57,475 bases of DNA, from positions 1 to 57,475 of the forward strand of contig FMTG01000015.1 of the NCBI GenBank assembly GCA_900099715.1. The letters are read 5' to 3'. The DNA is from Ruminococcaceae bacterium YRB3002. Its GTDB lineage: Bacteria; Bacillota; Clostridia; Saccharofermentanales; Saccharofermentanaceae. Positions 1 through 8,199 of the stretch are shown here, in pieces. Under the pieces are notes generated by a model, which was not told where the DNA came from, ran no database searches, and saw only the letters and a list, made by a program, of their open reading frames with translations. Made by a program: the position numbers and the translations under genes. Position 1 is the first letter of the stretch, and every line of letters begins with the position of its first letter.

Positions 1-9
1 ATGGTTGTT

Positions 10-189
10 TTATTTCCAATTCTCGATCTCCATACTGAGATTCGTCTGGTTGCCATAGCTGGATGTGTAGCTTGCACTTTCAGTAGCATTTCTGGAGACG
101 GTCGCCCGTCCGGCAGACATTTTATGTGCAACTTCTTCCTGACTATATCCGTTCCTTCTTCTGATCGATGACAGACTCTCTTTAGACAT
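10..189 (-). pseudogene. Truncated XRE-family helix-turn-helix protein (59 codons)
   Basis: This short reading frame begins MSKESLSSIRRRNGYSQEEV and continues with AHKMSAGRATVSR, the first half of a Cro/C1-type (XRE) DNA-binding domain, including the recognition-helix pattern in which TVSR is typical. After about 33 residues the usual 'W..G...P' continuation is replaced by an unrelated Ser/Thr/Asn-rich tail (NATESASYTSS) and the frame stops. A good ribosome site (GAGAGGT, about 8 bases before the ATG) and a promoter upstream suggest the 5' end was once, or still is, expressed. Full XRE domains need about 55 residues, so this is probably a frameshifted or truncated remnant. A functional micro-protein is less likely. 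It lies at the window edge. Confidence 0.5.
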
Positions 190-218
190 ATAACTACCTC
201 TCTTCCCCTTATGATTGG

Positions 219-247
219 ATTCTATAGTCTCTACTACAAGGCATCAA
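219..247 (-). promoter_or_regulatory. Promoter of the XRE remnant
   Basis: Read on the minus strand, a TTGATG -35 box (242-247) and a TAGAAT -10 box (219-224) are separated by exactly 17 bases. They lie about 30 bases upstream of the ATG at 189, and the array of 10-bp repeats follows immediately upstream. Confidence 0.5.
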
Positions 248-260
248 TACTTTGAGGGTA

Positions 261-320
261 ATTTGAACAAAAATGAACAAAAATGGACAGTTCCGGACAT
301 AACTAAACCAAAATGAACAG
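261..320. repeat. 10-bp periodic AAATGAACAA repeats upstream of the XRE remnant
   Basis: Blocks of ten bases follow each other: ATTTGAACAA, AAATGAACAA, AAATGGACAG, TTCCGGACAT, a degenerate block, then AAATGAACAG. The GAACA/GGACA core recurs once per helical turn, so bound proteins would sit on one face of the DNA. The position just upstream of the -35 box suggests an operator or activator array for the XRE-type regulator. The rest of 190-520 contains no gene I can support. Confidence 0.5.
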
Positions 321-456
321 AACCATCGCTGTCTTTTCTTATATTTCTCCATAGATATATCGGAAATATATCGCGGAGTTACAGTGAATCCTCTCTTTGA
401 TTTAAGGAATTGGTAAAACTCTTTTCGATTTTATTACTTCTGCTGAGATAACAACA

Positions 457-496
457 CCCCCGCTAGCCTTCTGCCAAGCTGGGGTGCAGGTTACAT
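457..496 (-). terminator. Probable terminator after the bcp gene
   Basis: On the minus strand, CACCCC and GGGGTG arms flank an imperfect GC-rich stem and are followed by TTGTTAT. The hairpin lies about 25-60 bases beyond the peroxiredoxin stop codon and would close the phosphorylase-bcp operon. Confidence 0.4.
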
Positions 497-520
497 ATCT
501 ATAGTTGATCTATCTATACC

Positions 521-973
521 TTATACTATCTCTACCATTTTCGCCGGGTCCTCAGCGGCCTTGACCTTGTCGTTGGCGCGGATTATCATGCCCTGCTCAT
601 CGATGAGATATGTGGTCCTGACAACGCCCATGGAGACCTTGCCGTAGTTCTTCTTCTCTTTCCATACGTCATAGAGGATGTGGACAGCCTTGTCGGGATC
701 CGACAGCAAAGTGAACGGCAGATTATACTTCTCCTCGAACTTCTTGTGGGAGACTATCGTGTCTCGGGAGACGCCGATAACTACCGCGCCTTTCGCAAGG
801 AATGAGGGATAGAGCTCCCCGAATCCGCAGGCCTGCTTGGTGCAGCCGGATGTCATATCCTTCGGATAGAAGTACAGCACGACCTTGCGGCCGAGATAGT
901 CACTCAGGGAGTGCATCTCGCCGTTCTGGTCGGGTAATGTGAAATCAGGGGCTTTTGTTCCGACTTCGAGCAT
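521..973 (-). CDS. bcp: Thioredoxin-dependent peroxiredoxin (Bcp/PrxQ)
   Basis: A 150-residue member of the AhpC/TSA peroxiredoxin family, reducing hydroperoxides in the cytoplasm with electrons from thioredoxin. The peroxidatic Cys44 lies in TSGCTKQACGF and Cys49, five residues on, is the resolving cysteine typical of PrxQ/Bcp. FYPKDMTSGC is the diagnostic active-site block. The start codon overlaps the stop of the cellodextrin phosphorylase gene by one base (TGATG), so the two are translationally coupled. That makes it the third cistron of a cellobiose-use operon, an unusual setting. A thioredoxin reductase gene in this window (27609-28517) could supply part of its reducing system. The C-terminus (MVEIV) is at normal family length. 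Confidence 0.93.
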   Translation of the reverse strand: MLEVGTKAPDFTLPDQNGEMHSLSDYLGRKVVLYFYPKDMTSGCTKQACGFGELYPSFLAKGAVVIGVSRDTIVSHKKFEEKYNLPFTLLSDPDKAVHILYDVWKEKKNYGKVSMGVVRTTYLIDEQGMIIRANDKVKAAEDPAKMVEIV

Positions 974-3972
974 CAGAACCTTACCTCGATCTTGTGGACA
1001 GCACCGTCCGTGAATACAGGTACTGAAGTGCCCTCAACGGGAGCACCGTCGCAGATGACCGTAACGCCCTCCGCTGTTCTCTTGAAGCCGAGAGGCTTGG
1101 AGATCTCGAGTTCATAAACAGCGCCGACAGCCTGGAGCCTTACCTTCAGCGATGTCTCGTTCTTGCGGAGCAAAGGCTCTACGATGAGAGCGTCAGCCGT
1201 GGGCTGGATGCCGAAGCAGGAGAAGAGGCAGAGCAGGAGCCATGTGGATGTACCTGACAGCGTAGGTCCGATATTCTCGCCGGAATCGCTGTTGTTGTAC
1301 TGGGTGCACCACCTGGGGTTGCCGCATGTTGTGAAGGGTGACTTCAGTGTGCGGAACGGCAGTATCCTGTCGATAACCCAGTAAGCTGTGTCAGCAAGTC
1401 TCTCAGCGAGTGCAACGTCAGACACACTCTTGGATGCCTTGAGCATAGCTGCTGCAGCCATCATGTTCGCGTGCTTGAATACACCGCCGTTCTCACGGTC
1501 GCCGGGATAGTAGAGGGCAACATCGATCTTGGGCGCGATCTTCGGATAGTCAACTGTGGAACAGAGTCTGTAGCCGTAAGGTGACTTCAGGTACTTGTCC
1601 ATGGAATCGAGCATCGATGTGATCTGTGCCTCGTTAGCACAATCAGCAAGCAGTGACCATGAGAATGTGTTCAGGAAGTATGAGCCCGGAGCGTCCTCGA
1701 CCTGGAGGTTGTCGCCTGCAGCGCCGAGATATACGAGCTCCGGCTTGTCGGAACGGTTGAACAGAACACGTGCGAAGAAGTCGTTCTTCCATGCGTAGTC
1801 GTTCAGTTCTTTCTTGAGCTTTGCAGAAAGTTCAGTGAGCTCTGCCACGTAAGCATCATCACCGAAGTGCTTAAACATACCGATAGCTGCATCAACAGCA
1901 ACCTTCAGAAGGAAACCGTTCATGACAGACTCTGAGTACTCTGATTCGTAAGGAACCTCACCATAAGCCTTGCCTGACTTAGCCAGCTGCTCCTTGTATG
2001 CCTTGATCTTGTCAGCGCCTCCGATACAGTCGGGATCGACTCTCAGACAGTCGTTCCAATCCGCGCGGTCGATGAGCGGTATGCCGTGCTTGCCGACGGA
2101 GATCTTTGCTGAGTATGTGATTATAGCCTTGATGGTCTCGAGGAGCGTTCTTGTTCTGGAGCCGTCATCCTCGCTGGGTGCGCGTCCTTCCCTTACCTGA
2201 ACGGTGCCTGTACCTGCGATCTTGAACTGCTCTGTGAGGAAATCATAATCGCCTGTGAGACCGACATATCTGTCGAGAGCCTGCAGGAGCCACAGTGCGT
2301 CGTCAGACCACCAGCCGGGCTCTTTGCCTACCCAGTAGAAGTTATGGTTTGCATAACCCTCTTCAAAGACGTTCTCGCTCCACTCTCTGAGAAGTTTCTT
2401 AACGAACTCCGTCTGGTTCATGCCGGCCATGTAATACATTGAAGCGTAGATATCCTGGATCTCACGGAAGCCGATCTCTCTGTAGCCCTTCTGTGTCCAG
2501 TCAAGAGACCTAGATACGAATGTCTGGTAGAACACCTGGAAAGGCAGGTTATTATTAACATACGCCTCGAAATCCTTATCCTCATGCTCGATCTGCATAT
2601 ATCCTGAATAGTTCTTCGCGAAATCAATAACACTCTGAAGATCCTCCTCGATAGCCTTGGGATCCGTATATCTCTCGATGACCTTGGCAAGCTCAACCTT
2701 CATTGTCTCATCGAAAACAAAATCATCATTAACTGCATCGGATGACAGACATGTGAGATCGTCAGCTCTTACGCTGCCGCCTGCCTTGACAGTAAACTCT
2801 GTAGCGAGTGCGAAGAAACCGGGTCCCTTACGTGAAGGCTTATTTGCAAGATGTCCGATGAACTCAGGATTCTCGAGGCTGCCTGAACCTACGAAATCGC
2901 CATATCTCGCACAATACTCGGAAGGCATAACAACCTTGTCGCCCTCATGAACGATAAGCACGTTATATCTGATGTTGCCCTTCTGCCACTTGGGGTTAGG
3001 GTTGAAGCCGATAGCCAGGAGCTCGTCCTTCTCACCGAAGAACACCTCGCTCTGGGTAATGACAGTCGTAAAGATAACGTCCTCTCTCAGTGCGTGGGGA
3101 GCTGTTGTTCCGAACATACCTGTGTAAACGATCCTCAGATCTCTGTCACTGCTTCCGGTGTTCTCGATATCGATCTTCTGTGCCTCCATTGCAAGAGGGA
3201 GACCGTCGTGCTGGGGAACGATGAAGATAGTCCTTCTGATTTTGAGACCGTCCTTCAGCTCATATTCAATGATCGTCCTGTTCTGCGAATGTGTTGTCTG
3301 GATCTTCTTAAGGTTGTCCGCCTTGGCATTGCCCGAATAGAAGATCAGCTTGCCACCCTCTGTGAGATAGAACTGTCTGTTTGCCGGGAAGCCGTTCTCC
3401 TCAGGAAGATAGTCCCATCTTGTAGCGAGAACCTGTGTATCAGCATGTGACCTGAAGCAGCCGCCGCCCAGTGCATTTACAGCACTCTTAGGTGTGCTCT
3501 GCAAAGGCTTTCTGTAGCCCATTCTGTTACCGATGAGCATATTTGTATAGTAATGAGGTCCCGGAATAGGTGATGCGGGATCTGCGATGAGCTCGCCCTT
3601 CTCGTTGAGAACTCCGCCCCAGTACTTTGATGCCTCAAGTTCTTCGCTGATGATGCTCTTGAAACTGTCTGCAACAGCAGTCTCGCCTTCGCCTGCAACG
3701 TAAACCTTAATGCCGTCATCAGCCGTGATGAGAACATCTTTGCCGGGAATAAGGTCTGCCCAGAAAGCAGCCAGTGCCTCGTTGTCCAAAAGAACCGTAA
3801 CAAACGGTGAATCGTAATCAAGTCCGGAAACTCCGACAACCCTGGTGTCACCGTCGAGATTGACATACTGAGCAGATACGCCGCCCTTTATCTCAACATC
3901 CGGAAACCTTGATACTAGAAAATCCTTAGCACTAACTTTCTGTCCTCTTGCTAATTCACTTCTGATGATCAT
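973..3972 (-). CDS. Cellodextrin phosphorylase (GH94)
   Basis: A 999-residue glycoside hydrolase family 94 enzyme that splits cello-oligosaccharides with phosphate, giving glucose-1-phosphate and the shortened chain in the cytoplasm. It is about 170 residues longer than cellobiose phosphorylase and matches the known layout of clostridial cellodextrin phosphorylase. Conserved blocks are GPHYYTNMLIGNRMG, FRSHADTQVLATR, ENGFPANRQFYL, YREIGFREIQD, ANHNFYWVGK and RADWNDC near residue 634, which holds the catalytic acid Asp. The C-terminal sandwich ends with DGAVHKIEVRF. It follows cellobiose phosphorylase on the same strand after a gap containing a terminator and a 63-bp repeat, and it has its own TATAAT box (4005-4010) and a GGAGG site before the ATG. 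Chain-length specificity is inferred from resemblance. Confidence 0.92.
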   Translation of the reverse strand: MIIRSELARGQKVSAKDFLVSRFPDVEIKGGVSAQYVNLDGDTRVVGVSGLDYDSPFVTVLLDNEALAAFWADLIPGKDVLITADDGIKVYVAGEGETAVADSFKSIISEELEASKYWGGVLNEKGELIADPASPIPGPHYYTNMLIGNRMGYRKPLQSTPKSAVNALGGGCFRSHADTQVLATRWDYLPEENGFPANRQFYLTEGGKLIFYSGNAKADNLKKIQTTHSQNRTIIEYELKDGLKIRRTIFIVPQHDGLPLAMEAQKIDIENTGSSDRDLRIVYTGMFGTTAPHALREDVIFTTVITQSEVFFGEKDELLAIGFNPNPKWQKGNIRYNVLIVHEGDKVVMPSEYCARYGDFVGSGSLENPEFIGHLANKPSRKGPGFFALATEFTVKAGGSVRADDLTCLSSDAVNDDFVFDETMKVELAKVIERYTDPKAIEEDLQSVIDFAKNYSGYMQIEHEDKDFEAYVNNNLPFQVFYQTFVSRSLDWTQKGYREIGFREIQDIYASMYYMAGMNQTEFVKKLLREWSENVFEEGYANHNFYWVGKEPGWWSDDALWLLQALDRYVGLTGDYDFLTEQFKIAGTGTVQVREGRAPSEDDGSRTRTLLETIKAIITYSAKISVGKHGIPLIDRADWNDCLRVDPDCIGGADKIKAYKEQLAKSGKAYGEVPYESEYSESVMNGFLLKVAVDAAIGMFKHFGDDAYVAELTELSAKLKKELNDYAWKNDFFARVLFNRSDKPELVYLGAAGDNLQVEDAPGSYFLNTFSWSLLADCANEAQITSMLDSMDKYLKSPYGYRLCSTVDYPKIAPKIDVALYYPGDRENGGVFKHANMMAAAAMLKASKSVSDVALAERLADTAYWVIDRILPFRTLKSPFTTCGNPRWCTQYNNSDSGENIGPTLSGTSTWLLLCLFSCFGIQPTADALIVEPLLRKNETSLKVRLQAVGAVYELEISKPLGFKRTAEGVTVICDGAPVEGTSVPVFTDGAVHKIEVRF

Positions 3973-4026
3973 ATGAATACCTCCGTGGGGGAAAATGTTT
4001 TATTATTATATTATAAAAAGTGTGAA

Positions 4027-4089
4027 GATGAAATGGGGACGGTTCCTTTTTCATCTAAATGGTGAAAAAGGAACCGTCCCCATTTCATC
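4027..4089. repeat. 63-bp inverted pair of GGGACGGTTC units (BIME-like)
   Basis: Two 29-base units, GATGAAATGGGGACGGTTCC followed by TTTTTCATC, face each other across a five-base spacer and form a near-perfect hairpin. The same 63-bp design recurs at 32758-32820 and, truncated, at 34419-34472. Here it sits between the cellobiose and cellodextrin phosphorylase genes. Confidence 0.85.
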
Positions 4090-4095
4090 TAAAAA

Positions 4096-4130
4096 TCCCG
4101 GCCTGCGGTATTCACCACAAGCCGGGAACT
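4096..4130 (-). terminator. Terminator-like hairpin after cellobiose phosphorylase
   Basis: On the minus strand, TCCCGGC pairs with GCCGGGA across a loop of about 18 bases, followed by TTTTTAG. It could reduce read-through from cellobiose phosphorylase into cellodextrin phosphorylase, which has its own -10 box. Confidence 0.55.
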
Positions 4131-4148
4131 AACTCTTATTTAACTATA

Positions 4149-4196
4149 TGAAGCGAGGGACCCTGTTCGAAGCAACACAAAATCGTGTGCCCGAGC
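4149..4196 (-). repeat. Short copy of the GGCTCG/CTCGCTTC modular hairpin
   Basis: Read on the minus strand from the cellobiose phosphorylase stop codon (TGA, 4199-4201): TAGCTCGGGCACACGATTTT, then GTGTTGCTTCGAACAGGG, then CTCGCTTCA. It has the TTCGAACAGG centre and the framing motifs of the longer copies at 23449-23543, 29089-29180, 44289-44380 and 44672-44764, but lacks the inner stem. Confidence 0.65.
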
Positions 4197-4198
4197 TA

Positions 4199-6688
4199 TC
4201 AGCCCAGTGTTACTACAACCTGATGCACTGCTCCGTCGCCGGCAACAGGAACGATGCATCCGTCAACAGCAGCGCCGTCAACTGTCATGGAAACAACGCC
4301 CTTGTTAACGTGATTCGGGTTCCTGACCTCGATCTCGTAGGTGTCGCCTCTGAACTGACGTGAAGCCTTGAAGCCGTCCCATGCAGCGGGGATGGAAGGA
4401 TCTACTCTCAGACCGTCGAACTCAGGCTTTACGCCGAGGATGTACTGGGAGATAGCGACCATGTTCCATGCAGCTGTACCTGTGAGCCAGCTGTTCTTGC
4501 CCTGACCGAAGTTCTTAGCATCCTTACCGCCGATCATCTGTCCGTAAACATACGGCTCTGTCTTGTGGATATCGGATGTCTCCTCGGTAAATGCAGGAGC
4601 GATCTTTGAGTAATACTCGAACGCCTTCTCACCTCTGCCGGCATAAGCCTCAGCGCAGATGATCCATGCATTGTTATGTGTGAAGATACCTGCGTTCTCC
4701 TTGTATCCGCCCGGATATGTGGAGATCTCACCGTACTGGATGTAGTACTTAGTATAAGCAGGATTGTTCAGGACGAGACCGAACTCGCAGTTCAGGTACT
4801 TGTCGATGGAATCGAGCGTCTTGATGTCTGCGCCAACGTCCTTACCGATCTCGGACATAACCGCGAAGCCCTGGGGCTCGATGAAGATCTTGCCTTCCTC
4901 ACACTCTGAAGAACCCATTTTCTCGCCATTTGCATCGTAAGCTCTGATGAACCACTCACCATCGAAAGCAGACTCCATAACTGTCTTCTTCATCTTGTCG
5001 ATCTCAGCCTGAGCCTTTGCAGCCTCCTCTGTCTTTCCGAGGTGCTCAAGAATGCCGACATAAGCAGGACCTGTGTATGTGAAGAGGGCTGCTACAAATA
5101 CAGACTCAGCGATCTTGGAGTAGCCGCCTTCAGCCTTGAACTTGGGATTAGTATATGTCTGGAAGCTCTCACCGGGAGTGTCGGAGAAGCAAGACAGGTT
5201 GATACAGTCGTTCCAGTCAGCACGCATTGCGAGAGGCAGACCGTGAGGACCGAGGTTGTTTACGATGTGATAGAAAGATACCGTGAGGTGATCGAGCATC
5301 GGCTTTGCCAATGAATCGTCATTATCGTAAGGCACCTGTACATCGAGGATCGACCAGTCGCCGGTCTCCTTGATGTATGCAGCAACGGAAAGGATCATCC
5401 AGAGCGGGTCATCGGAGAAGTCGCCGCCGATGTCGGAATTACCCTTCTTTGTAAGAGGCTGATACTGGTGATAGCATCCACCGTCAGGCATCTGTGTTGA
5501 AGCGATATCGATGAGTCTCTGTCTTGCACGGTCAGGAATCTGATGTACGAAACCGAGGATATCCTGGTTGGAATCTCTGAAGCCCATACCACGGCCGATA
5601 CCGGACTCGAAATAGGAAGCAGAACGTGAGAGGTTGAATGTAACCATGCACTGATACTGGTTCCAGATGTTGACCATACGGTTAACCTTGTCGTCAGGTG
5701 TATCAACCTTGAAGATGCTGAGGAGATTCTCCCATGTTGTGCGGAGCTCTTCGAGACCTGCAGCAACCTTCTCAGGTGTGTTGTACTTCTCGATCATGGC
5801 ATCAGCCTTCTCCCTGTTGAGGACCCATGCCTCTCTTGTGAGGAGACCTTCAGGCTTTGTTGAAGCGAACTTGTTGTCCTGGGGATTCTCAGCATAACCG
5901 AGGATGTAGATAAGAGTCTTTGTCTCGCCGGGAGCAAGTGTGATCTTCTTGTAGTGTGAAGCAATAGGTGACCAACCGTCAGCAAATGAATTGGAAGCCT
6001 TACCAGCCTTTACTGTCTCAGGGTTGTCCCAGCCGTTGTAGATGCTTCCGAGGAATGCATCACGGTCTGTGTCATAACCGTCAATGGTGTCATTTACGGT
6101 ATAGAAAGCGTAGTGATTACGTCTGTCTCTGTACTCTGTTACGTGGTAGATGGTGGATCCGAGGATCTCAACACGGCCTGTGGAAAAGTTCCTCTGGAAG
6201 TTTGTGCAGTCGTCCTGTGCATCCCACAGACACCACTCAGCCATGGAGAAGATAGCAAAATCCTTGGGAGCATCACCTTCATTTGTGAGCACCACCTGCT
6301 GAACCTCGCCGTCGTAGTTCTGAGGAACGAAGAAAGTAACCTCAGCCTTCAGTCCGTTCTTCTTACCGGTGATAACAGTGTAGCCCATACCGTGACGGCA
6401 CTCATAGAAGTCGAGTTCAGTCTTTACAGGTGACCATCCGGGATTCCAGACCGTACCTGCATCGTTGATGTAGAAATAACGGCCGCCCATATCAAGAGGC
6501 ACATTGTTGTAACGATAACGTGTGATCCTTCTGAGTCTGGCGTCCATATAGAAGCTGTAGCCGCCTGCCGTATTGGAGATAAGGGAGAAGAATCCCTGAT
6601 TGCCCAGATAGTTGATCCATGGATAAGGAGTCTTGGGGGTATTGATGACGTACTCTTTACGTGCATCATCGAAATGACCGAATTTCAT
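4199..6688 (-). CDS. Cellobiose phosphorylase (GH94)
   Basis: An 829-residue family 94 enzyme, cytoplasmic, converting cellobiose and phosphate to glucose-1-phosphate and glucose. That saves one ATP compared with hydrolysis. It matches characterised clostridial cellobiose phosphorylases closely throughout: [41 protein letters not shown]-like [57 protein letters not shown] near residue 488 (catalytic Asp) and [16 protein letters not shown]. The ATG at 6688 has a GGAGGCATTTTATT site. With cellodextrin phosphorylase downstream and a sugar ABC importer upstream it forms a complete intake and phosphorolysis route. Its 3' end abuts a dispersed hairpin repeat. Confidence 0.96.
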   Translation of the reverse strand: MKFGHFDDARKEYVINTPKTPYPWINYLGNQGFFSLISNTAGGYSFYMDARLRRITRYRYNNVPLDMGGRYFYINDAGTVWNPGWSPVKTELDFYECRHGMGYTVITGKKNGLKAEVTFFVPQNYDGEVQQVVLTNEGDAPKDFAIFSMAEWCLWDAQDDCTNFQRNFSTGRVEILGSTIYHVTEYRDRRNHYAFYTVNDTIDGYDTDRDAFLGSIYNGWDNPETVKAGKASNSFADGWSPIASHYKKITLAPGETKTLIYILGYAENPQDNKFASTKPEGLLTREAWVLNREKADAMIEKYNTPEKVAAGLEELRTTWENLLSIFKVDTPDDKVNRMVNIWNQYQCMVTFNLSRSASYFESGIGRGMGFRDSNQDILGFVHQIPDRARQRLIDIASTQMPDGGCYHQYQPLTKKGNSDIGGDFSDDPLWMILSVAAYIKETGDWSILDVQVPYDNDDSLAKPMLDHLTVSFYHIVNNLGPHGLPLAMRADWNDCINLSCFSDTPGESFQTYTNPKFKAEGGYSKIAESVFVAALFTYTGPAYVGILEHLGKTEEAAKAQAEIDKMKKTVMESAFDGEWFIRAYDANGEKMGSSECEEGKIFIEPQGFAVMSEIGKDVGADIKTLDSIDKYLNCEFGLVLNNPAYTKYYIQYGEISTYPGGYKENAGIFTHNNAWIICAEAYAGRGEKAFEYYSKIAPAFTEETSDIHKTEPYVYGQMIGGKDAKNFGQGKNSWLTGTAAWNMVAISQYILGVKPEFDGLRVDPSIPAAWDGFKASRQFRGDTYEIEVRNPNHVNKGVVSMTVDGAAVDGCIVPVAGDGAVHQVVVTLG

Positions 6689-6859
6689 AATAAAATGCCT
6701 CCGTTGATGTTGTTGTTTTTACTAAAATGCTTTTTTATTTTACACTATTTTTATGTGAATATGTTGTAAAGTTTGTAAAACTTTTAGGGTTTTGTCCCCG
6801 GCCCTGCGAAAATCAAAAATGTCTCCCGAGGAAGCCCTTCTGCCTGTTCCCGGACATGC

Positions 6860-6890
6860 AAAAGCCGCCGGAATGATCTCCGGGGCTTTT
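6860..6890. terminator. Bidirectional terminator hairpin
   Basis: AAAAGC and GCTTTT arms flank a CCGGA/TCCGG stem with a small loop. It lies about 45 bases past the small secreted-peptide gene (minus strand), and the A- and T-rich ends allow function in both directions. Confidence 0.65.
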
Positions 6891-6935
6891 GTTATGGCTG
6901 GTTGTTGTAAATGCTAACTCTGACCGGGATGGTTA

Positions 6936-7145
6936 TCAGGTGTTAGGTTCCGGTGAAGGAGTAAATCCCATCCTCAGCAGGAGCCGGAGTGGATTCGGAT
7001 CAGGCTCAGCAGGTCCCTCGATCTGCTCCTCGTTAAATTCATCAGCACGGACATTACCCTTGGGCATCATCAGTATAGTAAGGGATGAACTGGCAAAGAG
7101 GACTACTGATAACAATACACTTAAGAACTTAACAGACTTCTTCAT
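6936..7145 (-). CDS. Small secreted peptide, 69 residues
   Basis: A very small protein starting MKKSVKFLSVLLSVVLFASS, with a classic signal peptide: basic start, hydrophobic core to about residue 27, and a likely signal peptidase I site after NVRA (about residue 34). The mature part is only about 35 residues, acidic and proline-rich (DEFNEEQIEGPAEPDPNP), ending in PSPEPNT. It has no cysteine, lipobox or sortase signal. The ATG has a strong GGAGG site seven bases upstream and a terminator follows, so it is an independent expressed gene and not chance sequence. I do not recognise a family. It sits between the sugar ABC importer and the phosphorylases, but no link in function can be shown. Confidence 0.65.
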   Translation of the reverse strand: MKKSVKFLSVLLSVVLFASSSLTILMMPKGNVRADEFNEEQIEGPAEPDPNPLRLLLRMGFTPSPEPNT

Positions 7146-7256
7146 AATAGCGCCTCCGCTTATAAAGCATAATAAGCTTTAAAACTACACCACATTTTCA
7201 GATAATCCGTATGCTCTTTTTATTACGATGAATTGAGATATGCTGTATTTCTGAGC

Positions 7257-7287
7257 AAAAAAAGAGGCTGCCCTCTCGGACAGCCTC
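7257..7287 (-). terminator. Rho-independent terminator of the ABC importer operon
   Basis: On the minus strand, GAGGCTG pairs with CAGCCTC around a CG-rich loop and is followed directly by seven T residues. It lies about 35 bases after the stop of the second permease gene. Confidence 0.85.
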
Positions 7288-7320
7288 CATAAGTTTGACT
7301 TGTAAGTCGGTCCCGGAGTA

Positions 7321-8199
7321 TTACTCCTTGACACCACCTGCAGCAACACCGGAAATGATGTATCTCTGCAAGAAAGCGTAAACGATAACAACCGGGAGAA
7401 CTGATGCGGACAGACCCATGTAGATCATACCGTAGTCAGTATAACGGTCACCGTAGAGCTGAGCAACCATCAGAGGGAGCGTCTTATCTTCGTTCCTGCT
7501 CAACAGGATTGAAGGAGCGAAGAAGTTGTTCCATGTTCCGAGGAAGCTGAAGATGCCCTGCGTAGCCAGTGAAGGGATCATGATCGGGAGGCAGATTCTA
7601 TTGAATGTGTAGAACTCGCCTGCGCCGTCGATACGTGAAGCCTCAACGATTTCCATTGAAAGTGAAGTCTCGAGGTACTGCTTAATGAAGAAAACAGTAG
7701 AAGGAGCTGCGATCGCAGGAAGGATGAGAGGCCACTTGGATCCCAAGAGACCCATAGCTGACATCATACGGTAGAAACCTGTGATGTTAACTGCTGTAGG
7801 AACCATCATGACGCCAACGATGATAGCGAAAATAGTCTTTCTTCCCTTGAATCTGTAAACGGTAAGACCGTAAGCAGTAAGAGCTGAGAAGTAAACTGTA
7901 AGTGCTGTTGCGCTGACAGAGATGATGAGGGAGTTCTTAAAACCTACTGCGAAGCTGAATGTTGAACGCTTAGCAAGGTTCTCCCAGTTGATACCCAACT
8001 GCTTGAAGGCATTAGGATTCGGCCACAGCTTGATTCCTCTCTGAATGCTCATGGTATCCCATGTAGCGTTCATGAACATGAACCAGAAAGGGATAACAGC
8101 AAGAATGGAGAAGAAAATAACTACGACGTAAACCATTATGCTGTAAGCGCGGATTGACGCGGACTTACTTCTTAATTTAGGTTCATTATTTGCACTCAT
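7321..8199 (-). CDS. Sugar ABC transporter permease, MalG type
   Basis: A 292-residue integral membrane permease of the carbohydrate-uptake CUT1 family, with six predicted membrane segments starting at about residue 18 (YSIMVYVVVIFFSILAVIPF). The cytoplasmic EAA loop that docks to the ATPase reads EASRIDGAGEFYTFNRICLP near residue 190. The start overlaps the end of the upstream permease by four bases (ATGA), so the two halves of the channel are translationally coupled. No ATPase gene is present nearby. CUT1 importers in Gram-positive bacteria often share one MsmX-type ATPase encoded elsewhere. The substrate is inferred to be cello-oligosaccharide from the neighbouring phosphorylases. Confidence 0.92.
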   Translation of the reverse strand: MSANNEPKLRSKSASIRAYSIMVYVVVIFFSILAVIPFWFMFMNATWDTMSIQRGIKLWPNPNAFKQLGINWENLAKRSTFSFAVGFKNSLIISVSATALTVYFSALTAYGLTVYRFKGRKTIFAIIVGVMMVPTAVNITGFYRMMSAMGLLGSKWPLILPAIAAPSTVFFIKQYLETSLSMEIVEASRIDGAGEFYTFNRICLPIMIPSLATQGIFSFLGTWNNFFAPSILLSRNEDKTLPLMVAQLYGDRYTDYGMIYMGLSASVLPVVIVYAFLQRYIISGVAAGGVKE

